The position numbers were made by a program, and so were the translations under genes. Under the pieces are notes generated by a model, which searched no databases, had not been told where the DNA came from, and saw only the letters and a list, made by a program, of their open reading frames with translations. Shown here one piece after another: positions 13,980-23,500 of a DNA stretch of 31,547 nucleotides (the first letter of the stretch is position 1; the number at the start of each line of letters is the position of its first letter). Origin of the DNA: a virus; IMG/VR virus record IMGVR_UViG_3300042474_001367, positions 1-31,547 of that record; one strand, given 5' to 3'.

Positions 13980-14337
13980 GTCTCCCGCATGGACACGGAA
14001 GGCTGGGCAAAATCCTAAGGGCGGGCTAAACGAGCGAGGTCGCGCCTCTCTTCGTGCCGCTGGTCATAACATCAAGAAAGGCGTAACTGGCGCTGCCAAC
14101 ACCCCAGAGAAGATGCGACGAAAGGGTTCTTTCCTTTCTCGCATGTTTGGACCTGGGGCACCTGGAGCAATGGTCGCGCCAAACGGAAAGCCGACGCGAC
14201 GAGCGCTGAGCGCAGCCGCTTGGGGAGAGCCAGTGCCAACAAGCGACGCGGCTAGGGCACGGCTATATAAGAAGGGACAGGCACTACTTGCCAAGTATAA
14301 AAACACCAAGTCAAAACCTACTAAGCGATCTTCATAG
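13972..14337 (+). CDS. DUF6321-like basic protein, 121 aa
   Basis: The pattern AWTRKAGQNPKGGLNERGRAS at the N-terminus, then SFLSRMFG and PGAMVAPNGKPTRRALSAAAWGE, matches the layout of a small protein family found in many phages, recorded to my knowledge as DUF6321. Its biochemical role is not established. The remainder is Lys/Arg-rich. It begins inside the end of the preceding gene (overlap of eight bases) and its last 50 bases overlap the start of the large terminase gene. Its place immediately before the terminase is compatible with a packaging or DNA-binding role, but this is inference. Confidence 0.7.
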   Translation: MPKSPAWTRKAGQNPKGGLNERGRASLRAAGHNIKKGVTGAANTPEKMRRKGSFLSRMFGPGAPGAMVAPNGKPTRRALSAAAWGEPVPTSDAARARLYKKGQALLAKYKNTKSKPTKRSS

Positions 14338-15793
14338 GGGTCGTACTGACCCTTCGTTCTTCGCAGAGCGTTTTCTTGGGGTACAGATGAATGCTGGACA
14401 AAAGGTCTGGGCTGCTGGCTGCTCCGAGCGCGGAGAAAATGGATGGTCCCCTAAGTACCTCACGACAGTTGTGTCTGCTGGTAACCGTGCTGGCAAGACG
14501 CTTGCAATGGCGCTTGTCATTTTCCATTCTGCGTTCTACAAACTAGGGGTTCGTCCTCCGAAGCCCAATGACCCTGAAGACGCTCTCCGTTGGATCAACG
14601 CCCCCTACGACTGGTATCATGTCGGTATCCAGCAGGAAACTGCTGAACTCGTATTTAGGGAAATTTCCCTGATTACTCAAGGCATCCACCCTGCTCAACA
14701 GCGTAGAGGCTGTCCGCTGTTTGCCGACATCGGTCCAGTCGCGAACCTTGACAAGAAGTATCGCGGGGAGTACCTTTGGGTACAATTCCACAAGGCTGTC
14801 GGGGGAGCCAACATCCATTTTAGAACGACGCAAGACAAGGCGAAGGCTCTCCTCGGAAAGGACATGCACGGGATCTCCTTTGACGAGGCTGCGTTTGACC
14901 CCTATCTTATGACCATCTACCAAGAGGTGCTCAACCTCCGCCGTCTCTCCACTGGCGGGCAATTGCACTTCATCTCCACCCCGACGGAAGGGATCAACGA
15001 TTACGCCGATCTCTGGGAATTGGGGAATCCCGATAACCCAAACAAAGATCCCCAGTTCCTCTCGTTCAGGATGTCTACCCGTGACAATATTGGCTTCGGC
15101 TTGTCCCAAGAGAACTTTGACAATATCATCCGACAGCAGGTAGAACATCTTGTCCCCCAGAATATTGACGGATTTTTCATTGAAGCCCGTAATGCGTACT
15201 TTTCCTCTGAAATGGTGGACCAAGCCTTTGATCCAGTCGTTGAACAAGAGTTACCTCCAATCAAGAAACACCGCTATGTCCAGGGCTGCGATCCTGGGAT
15301 TTCCTCCGATGCTACGTGGTCTGTTACCCTAGACTATACCGACAAACACAACATGTTGGGGGTACGGGCTAGGCGTAGGAGTGGTCGTCAGACTATAATG
15401 AACGTCGTGAATATGCTGCGAGAAACCCATCTGTTGTATAATCAGGGCAGTGCCTGTACTACGATCCTAGATAGCACTGGGTTTGGGGGTAAGATGTTTG
15501 CCCAAGAACTTAGTATTATTAAGCCTCTAAGACAGGTAGACTTTTCTGGTACTAAGGCTAAGAAACTTGAGATCCTATCTGATCTTAAGGCTGTTATAGA
15601 TAAAGGAATGATTAAGTTTCCTAGATCTGGGATCTGGTTGGAACTGAGGAGACAGTTGCTGGGATATAAACTTGATGATCGCAAGTTGGAAACGGATGCT
15701 GTAATGGCACTCGCCGTAGCCGTGCGATATGCAACGCGGTCGGCAAGCGAGGCTGTTGAAGATCCGCAGTTTAATTACTTTGGGGTGGTGTGA
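14288..15793 (+). CDS. terL: Large terminase subunit
   Basis: Motor of DNA packaging, acting at the portal. Residues 63-71 (SAGNRAGKT) are the Walker A loop. About residues 194-203 (HGISFDEAAF) hold the Walker B strand with catalytic Glu. The nuclease domain begins near residue 333 (GCDPGISSDAT, first metal Asp), with ILDSTGFGG near 391 and DAVMALAVAVRYA near 468 giving the other acidic residues. At about 501 aa it has the usual length. The start is TTG at 14288, with AAGAAGGGA about ten bases upstream. The first in-frame ATG (14387) would cut off the conserved FFAERFLG region. GC falls from about 57% in the ATPase half to about 46% in the nuclease half. Confidence 0.92.
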   Translation: MPSIKTPSQNLLSDLHRGRTDPSFFAERFLGVQMNAGQKVWAAGCSERGENGWSPKYLTTVVSAGNRAGKTLAMALVIFHSAFYKLGVRPPKPNDPEDALRWINAPYDWYHVGIQQETAELVFREISLITQGIHPAQQRRGCPLFADIGPVANLDKKYRGEYLWVQFHKAVGGANIHFRTTQDKAKALLGKDMHGISFDEAAFDPYLMTIYQEVLNLRRLSTGGQLHFISTPTEGINDYADLWELGNPDNPNKDPQFLSFRMSTRDNIGFGLSQENFDNIIRQQVEHLVPQNIDGFFIEARNAYFSSEMVDQAFDPVVEQELPPIKKHRYVQGCDPGISSDATWSVTLDYTDKHNMLGVRARRRSGRQTIMNVVNMLRETHLLYNQGSACTTILDSTGFGGKMFAQELSIIKPLRQVDFSGTKAKKLEILSDLKAVIDKGMIKFPRSGIWLELRRQLLGYKLDDRKLETDAVMALAVAVRYATRSASEAVEDPQFNYFGVV

Positions 15794-17865
15794 TGGCAAA
15801 GGCTAAGGGCGTACCAAGTCTAGTAGAAAATGGACGATCAGTTGCTGGTCAGGTAACCACTGACCCAAATGTTTTTGATACGGTACGAAGAGGCGCTGCT
15901 GGTACAAACGTAATCTCTAATGCAACAAAGAAGTACTTTGAAAGCAAACTGCCTCCTGCATACAAGGCAAGTTCCGAAGCACTAAAGAAGCGTGCTGCTC
16001 TTTCTGGGGACAACGACATGTATCGCGTGGCAGCAAAGTTTACAGAGATCCTTGAGCGGAAGTCCTCCAGTCAGTCAGAGGCTGACCGACGACGCGGCAT
16101 GTTCCGACGATTTGATAACTTGTTCCATGCAAACACAATGACTGTTGGTGGTGCGGATCACTGGGCTGACGATCCCAGCGCTCGGCTCGGTGGTCGCGCT
16201 CACGTCTCCGTCAACGCTCACGCTTCGTACGTTACAATCCCAGCATCGCTGCAGGCAGTGCGCCCAGTTATTAACTACGTCCCGACTGGAACCGAAAAAG
16301 AAGACCGATCAATTGCAGCCAACCGCGAGAAGTTGTTCTTCCGATGGTGGGAAGAGGCAGAGTTGGATCTTGTCATGGAAGACGCTGCGTTGTTTAAGAG
16401 TCTTTACGGAGACACCGCTGCAAAGATCTATTGGGATCCAGTCCGCAAGTTGCCAAAGGTTCACGTCATCTCATCGCCAGAAAACCTTTACCTTGGCTAC
16501 GGCGTAAGCGACTACACGCGACTAGACTGGGCGCTTTATACATACGGGATCTCGCCACTTGCTGCTGCAGAAGAGTTCGGTGTTGATGTAATCCCAGCGA
16601 AGGAAGGCGATATCTTCTATCCATACGTTACTAAGGGGACGCATGACGATCCTCTTGGCACTTTGTACCGCGACTCGTTTGAGCGTAACTTCATGCGACG
16701 GCAGACTGACTACGAGCGACTTCAAGTTGAAGTCTATGACTATTGGTACAAGGAGCCACAGGGCAAGGGCAAGGCTCCTCTTGTTAAGAACTGCGTTTAC
16801 GTTGGCACGCAACTTATTAGCGAAACCGAACATCCAGAATACGACGGGGAGATCCCGTACGTAATCCTGACCAACAGCCGAATTCCTGGCAGCCCATACG
16901 GGAAGCCAGAACTTTACGATGTTGAGCAACTCCTCCGCGAGAAGGACGAGCGCATCACGAATCAGGCGCAGTTTATTCATCAGGTCGTTGGTGGTCAGAT
17001 GTTCCAGTTGATTGGACAGGATGCCCCAGAGGAAGTCCCTGCCAATGCTATTCCAAAGCCAGGTCGTATTGCAAGCCCAGGTGCTGGCAATCGCATTGAG
17101 CCAATTCAGCCGTTTATCCCACAGATGCAGATTGAAGACTATAACCGCCGACTTGATCGCGAGTTGACTGTTATCTCTGGTCTTAACGATCTACTCCTTG
17201 GCGTTGCCCCGTCGGGCGTTCTTGGATCTAGCCGAGCAATTGCTTCACTTATTGCAAACTACGAGCAGCGCATTGCGCCAAAGCGAAAGTTGTTCTATCA
17301 GTGGCTTAAGAATGTTTGGCGACTTTCATGCAAGGTATGGGAGAATAAGAGCGACGAGGTTAAGATTATCTTTGACGGTCAGTACCGCATTGAAATTACT
17401 CCACCAGAGTTGACCCCTCGCGATACACTTGAACTTGCAAGCACTGCAATTAACCTTGTGCAAAATCGCATCTGGTCGGCAGAGCGCGCAATGGATCGCG
17501 TGGGCGTGGAAGATCCTCAGGGCGAGAAGGATATTATCCGCGACGAACAGACAGATGCTACAATCAATCCTGCTGCAGTTGCAACAATGGCTCAGGTCAT
17601 TGCTCAGTTCCAGCAGATGGGTGTCACCCCTCCACAGGGAGCGCAGCAACAGGGTCAGGCTGGCATGGAGTCAGCAATGAACGCTATGCGAACGCAGAAC
17701 CCGTCGCAGCAATTGATTGAGGGACAAAACGATGAAGACCTAAATGCTCAGGGTATGGCTGAGGCTCAGCCGTCCAATGCTGCTGGGTTTGCGGAAAGCC
17801 CAGAGCAGTTGGCTCTGATGGAGCAGCAGGCGCAGCAAGCGCCTATGGGAGGCTTGAATGGCTGA
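15793..17865 (+). CDS. Portal protein, 690 aa
   Basis: Dodecameric ring at the capsid vertex through which DNA passes. The central region has portal-like features: FRRFDNLFHANTM, a wing rich in beta strands, then a long segment with IPGSPYGKPELYDVEQLLREK (about residues 356-376). A tunnel/clip-like region with LNDLLLGVAPSGVLGSSRAIASL follows near 465-485. The last 90 residues are Gln/Met/Ala-rich and disordered (QQQGQAG, EQQAQQAP), an extension often seen in portals. It directly follows the large terminase with a TGATG junction. I use ATG 15793, although GTG 15790 is also in frame. Position, size and pattern agree. No single signature residue proves it. Confidence 0.85.
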   Translation: MAKAKGVPSLVENGRSVAGQVTTDPNVFDTVRRGAAGTNVISNATKKYFESKLPPAYKASSEALKKRAALSGDNDMYRVAAKFTEILERKSSSQSEADRRRGMFRRFDNLFHANTMTVGGADHWADDPSARLGGRAHVSVNAHASYVTIPASLQAVRPVINYVPTGTEKEDRSIAANREKLFFRWWEEAELDLVMEDAALFKSLYGDTAAKIYWDPVRKLPKVHVISSPENLYLGYGVSDYTRLDWALYTYGISPLAAAEEFGVDVIPAKEGDIFYPYVTKGTHDDPLGTLYRDSFERNFMRRQTDYERLQVEVYDYWYKEPQGKGKAPLVKNCVYVGTQLISETEHPEYDGEIPYVILTNSRIPGSPYGKPELYDVEQLLREKDERITNQAQFIHQVVGGQMFQLIGQDAPEEVPANAIPKPGRIASPGAGNRIEPIQPFIPQMQIEDYNRRLDRELTVISGLNDLLLGVAPSGVLGSSRAIASLIANYEQRIAPKRKLFYQWLKNVWRLSCKVWENKSDEVKIIFDGQYRIEITPPELTPRDTLELASTAINLVQNRIWSAERAMDRVGVEDPQGEKDIIRDEQTDATINPAAVATMAQVIAQFQQMGVTPPQGAQQQGQAGMESAMNAMRTQNPSQQLIEGQNDEDLNAQGMAEAQPSNAAGFAESPEQLALMEQQAQQAPMGGLNG

Positions 17866-20596
17866 AATCTACGGATCTTTTGGTCGCGTAATTACTGGTA
17901 ATACTCTTGGCAGTAGCGTCGCCTCGCTTGCCCGTCAGATCCTTAACGACAAGATTAGCCGAATCTTCAATGCGTACCGAGACGAGGTTCAGTACGAAGG
18001 ATCCCTTCTTGATGCTGGAAGTGCTATCTCTAAACTTACAGAGATGCTTGGTCTTGTACAGGCAGGTAGTGAGGCGGAGAAGGACATCAAGGAATACATT
18101 GATGCAATCCGACAAGAGGACCGAAAGCGCCGCGCGAACAAGGCAATCAATAAGGTTGATCTTGCTGGTGCAGAAAACAAAGACTACCCAGAACTAATCA
18201 AGGCAATCAAGGGGATCCTTGCAGACCCAACAATTACAGAGACTGAAAAGGAAGCGTACAAGGCTGCCCTTGCAAATCAGACTCGTAACTACATTAACAA
18301 CATTATGCGACAGTTTAATGATGGCGGTAGCGTAACGGTTGACGGCAAGACTGTTGACTTCGGTATGTCTGCAAATCATTCTCAATTGACGAGCATTATT
18401 GGCGGACTGATGACAGACAATCCAGATATGCGTATGGAGATCGGAAAGGCGTTTGATCAGTCGCGAGCAATGGTTATGCTCAAGGCAGCAGAGTTTGCCT
18501 TTGCCGAAAACAAAGACATTAGCAACAACGGTCGTGCGGCTGCCTATGAAAAGTTGAAGAAGTCCACGCAGGAGGCATATGACCTACTTGCAAAGTCTGA
18601 GTTTGACCTTGCAAATAGTGGAGTTGCCCTTGACCTATTGAAGGACATTACAAAGTACTCGGAAAACATTCAGGACTATAAGGATGCTGCTGCTAGCGAG
18701 TACGCACGAGACTACGTAAACAAGGGAAACGCCAAGGCTACGTCGTACTTTGATGCCGTAGATAAGTTTGCTACTCAGGTTCTTGGTAACGCAAAGGATG
18801 CAATTACTGGAGGAACATCACTAGCCAATCTCGTACTCTCTGGAGACATTGATGCCGTATACCGATATCTAGACGCAGTTGCCGCAAACAACAAGGGGAA
18901 TACTGGATTCACTATTGATGGTAAGTCGTACTCAATTTCTCGCGATGCGTTCTTTGACGGCATCCGAACTACTCGCAAGATCTTTAATGCCCTTGACGAC
19001 TTCTCAAGCGGGAACAAGAATGTGCACCCAGATGACCAGACGTATTTCTCTGAGGCTGCTGGACGGTACAACGTGTTTATCCAAGGTAAGGAAATCTTTA
19101 CTATTGAAGATAAGTACGACGCTGCACGGGATACAATGATCAAGAACATCCGATCCTCTGGTGGCGACATCTATAAGATCCGAGAAGCATACATTAAGTT
19201 TGGTCAGGTCCTTAGCGGTCTTGCTTCAACCTATGGTCCGAACTCGCTTGTCTATGATGAACTAATGACTGAATCAAGGCTGTACGTTAGCGGAGACGTT
19301 GGCAAGGGAGATCAGTTGACCTACGGAGTTGTTAGCGGTAACTTTGACCTAGGCACGGAGAAGTATGAAGACTATCTTGCCGAGCCACTTAGCGCTCACG
19401 ACATTGCCGCAAATACCCGAAGAGACCTTCTTGAGACGTTTGTTGACTTTGACGGTGACAAAATTACAATCCCAAGGAACTTGGGTCCAGACTCTGTTCT
19501 ATCGTACGAGGGCGTAAAGTTTGCACGACCTTCTTGGGCTGCGGACGGGATTAAGGTCAAGGGTCTTACTGGTCCAAATGAAGTCCATCAGATTATTCCG
19601 ATCCAAGATAGCCTTGGCAAGGAGAAGGGTTGGCTCTCATTTGTTAATGGTAAGTTCATTGGCGGAACGCGATCAAATGGTAAGTACACTTTTTACAACT
19701 CGTCGGATATTACAAGAAACCTTGCGTCGCTTGGTATTACCAGTCCCTCCGACATGGAACTTCTCTTTACCGATTCAGGCATGGTATCCAACGTTAACAT
19801 TGCAATTCTTGGATCAAAGCGAGAGTTGACCCTTGACCAAATGGAAGTCCGAAATGGGACATGGGAAGACAGGGTTACTGGTGTTCAGGGAGAAAACGCT
19901 GGTATTACTCCAAACAAAGATGAGTTTGATACATATATTAAGGATCTTATTGACAAGAAGCAAATTAAACTTCTTCCTCCTGCGCCTTCCTATGCTCAGC
20001 AGAAGACTGAAGATCGCATCCTTATTAAGGACGATCAGGGTAACTGGGTTGCCGCAACCGCACTCCTTGACGATAGTGTTGTTGAGCAGATCATGGATCG
20101 CTTGCCGATGATCACCACGCCTCCAGGAACAGACGGTGACTTTGGTGGAACGACCCGAATCCCAGGTCTTGGCGGGTTTGGAATGGGCAAGGGCGGGACA
20201 GGCACAAAGCCTGCCCTCACTCCAGAGCAGCAAGAGGCGGAGTACATGCGACGCGGGCAAATGCCAAGTGGCGGAACTAGGAGCACAACTCTGCCAACTC
20301 CTCCTAGAGTTGATCCAAACAGGGATCTTGGATATGGTGAGCAGGTTCCGATTACTCCGCCAGGCGGTCCATCCACTGGAATTTCTCCAGTGACGGGAAC
20401 AACTCCAGTAACTGGTCCTTCGCCTATTACGCGCCCTGGTCCAATTAAAACAACGACTGCAATCAAGCCTATTGCCAGCCTGACAAGTCAGGCAATGGTT
20501 GACTTTAGGGCTGGAGAGCGACAGTCACTTACTAGCACTAAGTCTACCGCCGTAGGTGGATTCTTTAGGAACTCGCCATTTAAGATTTCGCTGTAA
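17858..20596 (+). CDS. Large virion protein of unknown role, 912 aa
   Basis: ATG at 17858 after GGGAGG, overlapping the portal stop. Residues 1-330 are helical with many Ala, Asp and Lys repeats. Residues 330-680 mix helices with beta segments (GFTIDGKSYSISRDAFFDG, KGWLSFVNGKFIGGTRSNGK). Residues 760-880 are a Pro/Thr/Gly-rich low-complexity linker (PVTGTTPVTGPSP), and the last 25 residues end in VGGFFRNSPFKISL. No enzyme motif or known domain recognised. Its place between portal and scaffold, as in podophages that encode internal proteins near the portal, suggests an internal core or ejection protein (inference). It could instead be a decoration or neck protein. Confidence 0.7.
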   Translation: MAEIYGSFGRVITGNTLGSSVASLARQILNDKISRIFNAYRDEVQYEGSLLDAGSAISKLTEMLGLVQAGSEAEKDIKEYIDAIRQEDRKRRANKAINKVDLAGAENKDYPELIKAIKGILADPTITETEKEAYKAALANQTRNYINNIMRQFNDGGSVTVDGKTVDFGMSANHSQLTSIIGGLMTDNPDMRMEIGKAFDQSRAMVMLKAAEFAFAENKDISNNGRAAAYEKLKKSTQEAYDLLAKSEFDLANSGVALDLLKDITKYSENIQDYKDAAASEYARDYVNKGNAKATSYFDAVDKFATQVLGNAKDAITGGTSLANLVLSGDIDAVYRYLDAVAANNKGNTGFTIDGKSYSISRDAFFDGIRTTRKIFNALDDFSSGNKNVHPDDQTYFSEAAGRYNVFIQGKEIFTIEDKYDAARDTMIKNIRSSGGDIYKIREAYIKFGQVLSGLASTYGPNSLVYDELMTESRLYVSGDVGKGDQLTYGVVSGNFDLGTEKYEDYLAEPLSAHDIAANTRRDLLETFVDFDGDKITIPRNLGPDSVLSYEGVKFARPSWAADGIKVKGLTGPNEVHQIIPIQDSLGKEKGWLSFVNGKFIGGTRSNGKYTFYNSSDITRNLASLGITSPSDMELLFTDSGMVSNVNIAILGSKRELTLDQMEVRNGTWEDRVTGVQGENAGITPNKDEFDTYIKDLIDKKQIKLLPPAPSYAQQKTEDRILIKDDQGNWVAATALLDDSVVEQIMDRLPMITTPPGTDGDFGGTTRIPGLGGFGMGKGGTGTKPALTPEQQEAEYMRRGQMPSGGTRSTTLPTPPRVDPNRDLGYGEQVPITPPGGPSTGISPVTGTTPVTGPSPITRPGPIKTTTAIKPIASLTSQAMVDFRAGERQSLTSTKSTAVGGFFRNSPFKISL

Positions 20597-23500
20597 TGGT
20601 TGATTGGATTGGAGTACCGCCAGAAGACGAGCCGTATAAGCCGTTTTCTGATGGAGGTAGCAATGATTCTTCGGGTTCTCAGTCTACTTACCAAAAGCGT
20701 CGTATCGGCGTTGACATCGTTGGTGGAGCGCCTGCTTCTCAGGAACCAGTTGACGATGTATTTGATATTCCTCGCGCTGGGATGGAGTTTGTTGGTGGCG
20801 CTGCTGGCGGTCTATTCTATGGAATTGATACTCTTAACCGACTAGCCCACGAAGAAGTTGCCAAGTTGCGCATTAAGAATGCGATGGCGTTTGGCGATCC
20901 CAAGATGGCACAGAAGTATCTTGACATGGTTGGCAAGTACGACATGTCTATTGACGAGGTTGCATCGGAGATGTATAAGGATGGCGTTGCCGTAACTGGT
21001 GGCGTTCCTCACGACCTTATGCTTTCCATCTTTGCAGACCCACTCAATGTAGTCGCTCCCGTGGTCGGCGGAACCTACCAGAGGGCAAAGAAGTCCGCTG
21101 GATTCCTAGACGAGATGGGTGACGAGACAAAGCGCGACATCATGGGGCGAGTTAAGGCTCGCACCCCAATGACACCAGACGATGAGAAGTTTATGAGCAG
21201 CCGAATGAATCAGGCGCTTGGTCGTGCATATAGCAGGGTCAGTAGGGGAAGCGGTGGCTTTGTAAAGGCTCTTGGTCAACTTGTGCTTGGTCGTGCATCT
21301 TCTGCAATCATCACTGCTCTTGGCGTAAACACCATGCGGAAGGTTGCTCAGTATGCCGACAATGCTGGAGTTGCCGATCTATTTGACGATTCTGTTTCTA
21401 TTGCGGCTGCCCATGTTAGCCGAGGCGCAGCGGCAAACCATGTTGTCAACAACTCTGTAATCCGAAACACCTCAGCGGTGGAGGGGAGGATTCAGGCGGT
21501 TGAGCGTGCTACGTCGCTATCCGACGATGCCGCCCGCGCAGAGTTTAAGAACGCAACAAATCTTGACGAGCGATCCTCCATCCTTACGGACGAAGAGATC
21601 AACTCACAGTTTGACGAACTCTTTAACATCAAGCAGGAGCGCATGCGCGCAGGCAAGGGTTCAGACTGGGCAGAGCGAGTCCGCCGTGGTCTTGTTGATA
21701 CTGCAGTAGAGGGCGACCTTGGCGAGCAGATTGGCAAGGGCGGCGTGCTTAATGTCCTAGATGAGGCTATCGTAAGCAGCAGGCAGTCTGTTGACCGAGA
21801 GGTCGCGCTTGTGTTTACCCGTGAATCTGCCGACGCGCTCCTCATTGCAGCGAAGGGACCTGCTGCGGCGAAAGAGCACTTCATCTCCAAGATGGAGTTT
21901 ATGCTGTCGCGCGACGAGGCTGCCAATCTGTTTGACGAACTAGTGATGGACGCTTCTAAAGTATCTGATCAGAACAAGGCACTGGTTCAAGCGGTTAATA
22001 CTGCAAACTTCCTACACCTTGGGTATGCTGCGCGAACTCTTGCTGGCAATATGCGAGAACTTAAGGCGCTGTCTGAAACCCCATCGTTCCTCAAGAATAT
22101 TGACCAGAAGATCCGCCCACTCATTAGGACGCAGATGGGACGCATGAGTATTGTCAGCGCCCGAACAATGACAAAGCAGGATCGCAAGCAGATCCTTGCG
22201 CGACTTGAATCTGCAGAAACGTTTGAGCAAAAGCAGGAGATCGTTCGCGAGGCTATTGAGAACTTTGACAATGCAGCGGCTGAGTTCCAAGCCCTTGGCG
22301 ACGCGTCCAAGACCGTCATCAATGAGGACACGGTTGCCGTCTTCGCAAAGAAGATTGACCAACTTACTGATCTTCCAGATGAGATCCCAGTGTCATTTAC
22401 TAACGCGCTTGCTGACGTTCCTGCCTACACAAACTTCCTATCCGACGCTGCACGGCTGGGGTACAAGATCATCCTTGAGCCAGAGGGGGTAGTGACAAAG
22501 CCTAAGATTGACATTACAGAGTTTGGGTCCCGTGCTGCCGTACGACCAAAGTCCTCGCTCTGGGTTCCGATTACTGATGACGGGATGGACGTTGTGTTTG
22601 GCAACCGTACAAAACTTGGCAAGTTTGTTGACTACAACTTCGGGGACCGCTCAACAATTAAAATTATGCAGAACACGCTAGACCGAATGTATGAGTACGC
22701 AGCAACACGACTGAAGAGTCCTATGTCACGTGCGGTAATCCGTGACCTCCATAGGGAGTTGATGGACGAAGCGTTCAAGACACGAGGGTCTTTGCGCACA
22801 GTCAGCATGGCGCTGTCTGGCGAAGGCGATGGATCTATTGTCAATGTTATGCAGCGGCTTGAAGACAGGATTGCCCAGCAGGGACCACAGGCACTACAAG
22901 AGTTTAGGGCAATGGTTAAGAATGGGGACTTTGAGGACATGATCTTCTACGCCGCAAAGGGTGACGTTGCCGTAACTGGTGTTGCGTCGCAGATCAGCGG
23001 TGGCTTTAAGATTGCTCTTCGCAAGTCGCCCGTGCTTCGTGGTGCTGTCGGAAAGTACATTGTAGAGTGGGCAGACAAGTGGTACCCAATGTTCAAGTTT
23101 ACAAAGAACCCAATCTTTCAACTTGCAGAAATTGTAGAGTCTAAGTTCTTCAATGGTCTGCGCGGGATTATGCCAGAGTGGAAGATCCCATTCACTGGTC
23201 GTCGTTTCGGGACAAAGCGGTACTACGATGTCATGGACCCTATGACCAATAAGATGCAGCGGCTTGACTCCGTAAAGATTATTCAAGACTTGGCTGCCGC
23301 CGAACGACCAGAGTTGCAGTTCGCTCAGGACATGGCTGCCCTCAATGCATACTTTGGGTACAGCACAACGCAGGCATTGCTTACCGTAGGCGAGGCGGGA
23401 TCAGAGTTTGTTAAGAACATGGAGAAGTCCCGATCATGGTGGGCTGGTCTTGTGGAGGGTGCGGCAACCAGCAAGGCAACTGACTTCTGGCGTATGACCG

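Noticed and set aside
14543-15247. 234-codon minus-strand frame within the large terminase
   Set aside because: Antisense to a terminase with intact Walker motifs; no ribosome site and no recognisable features.
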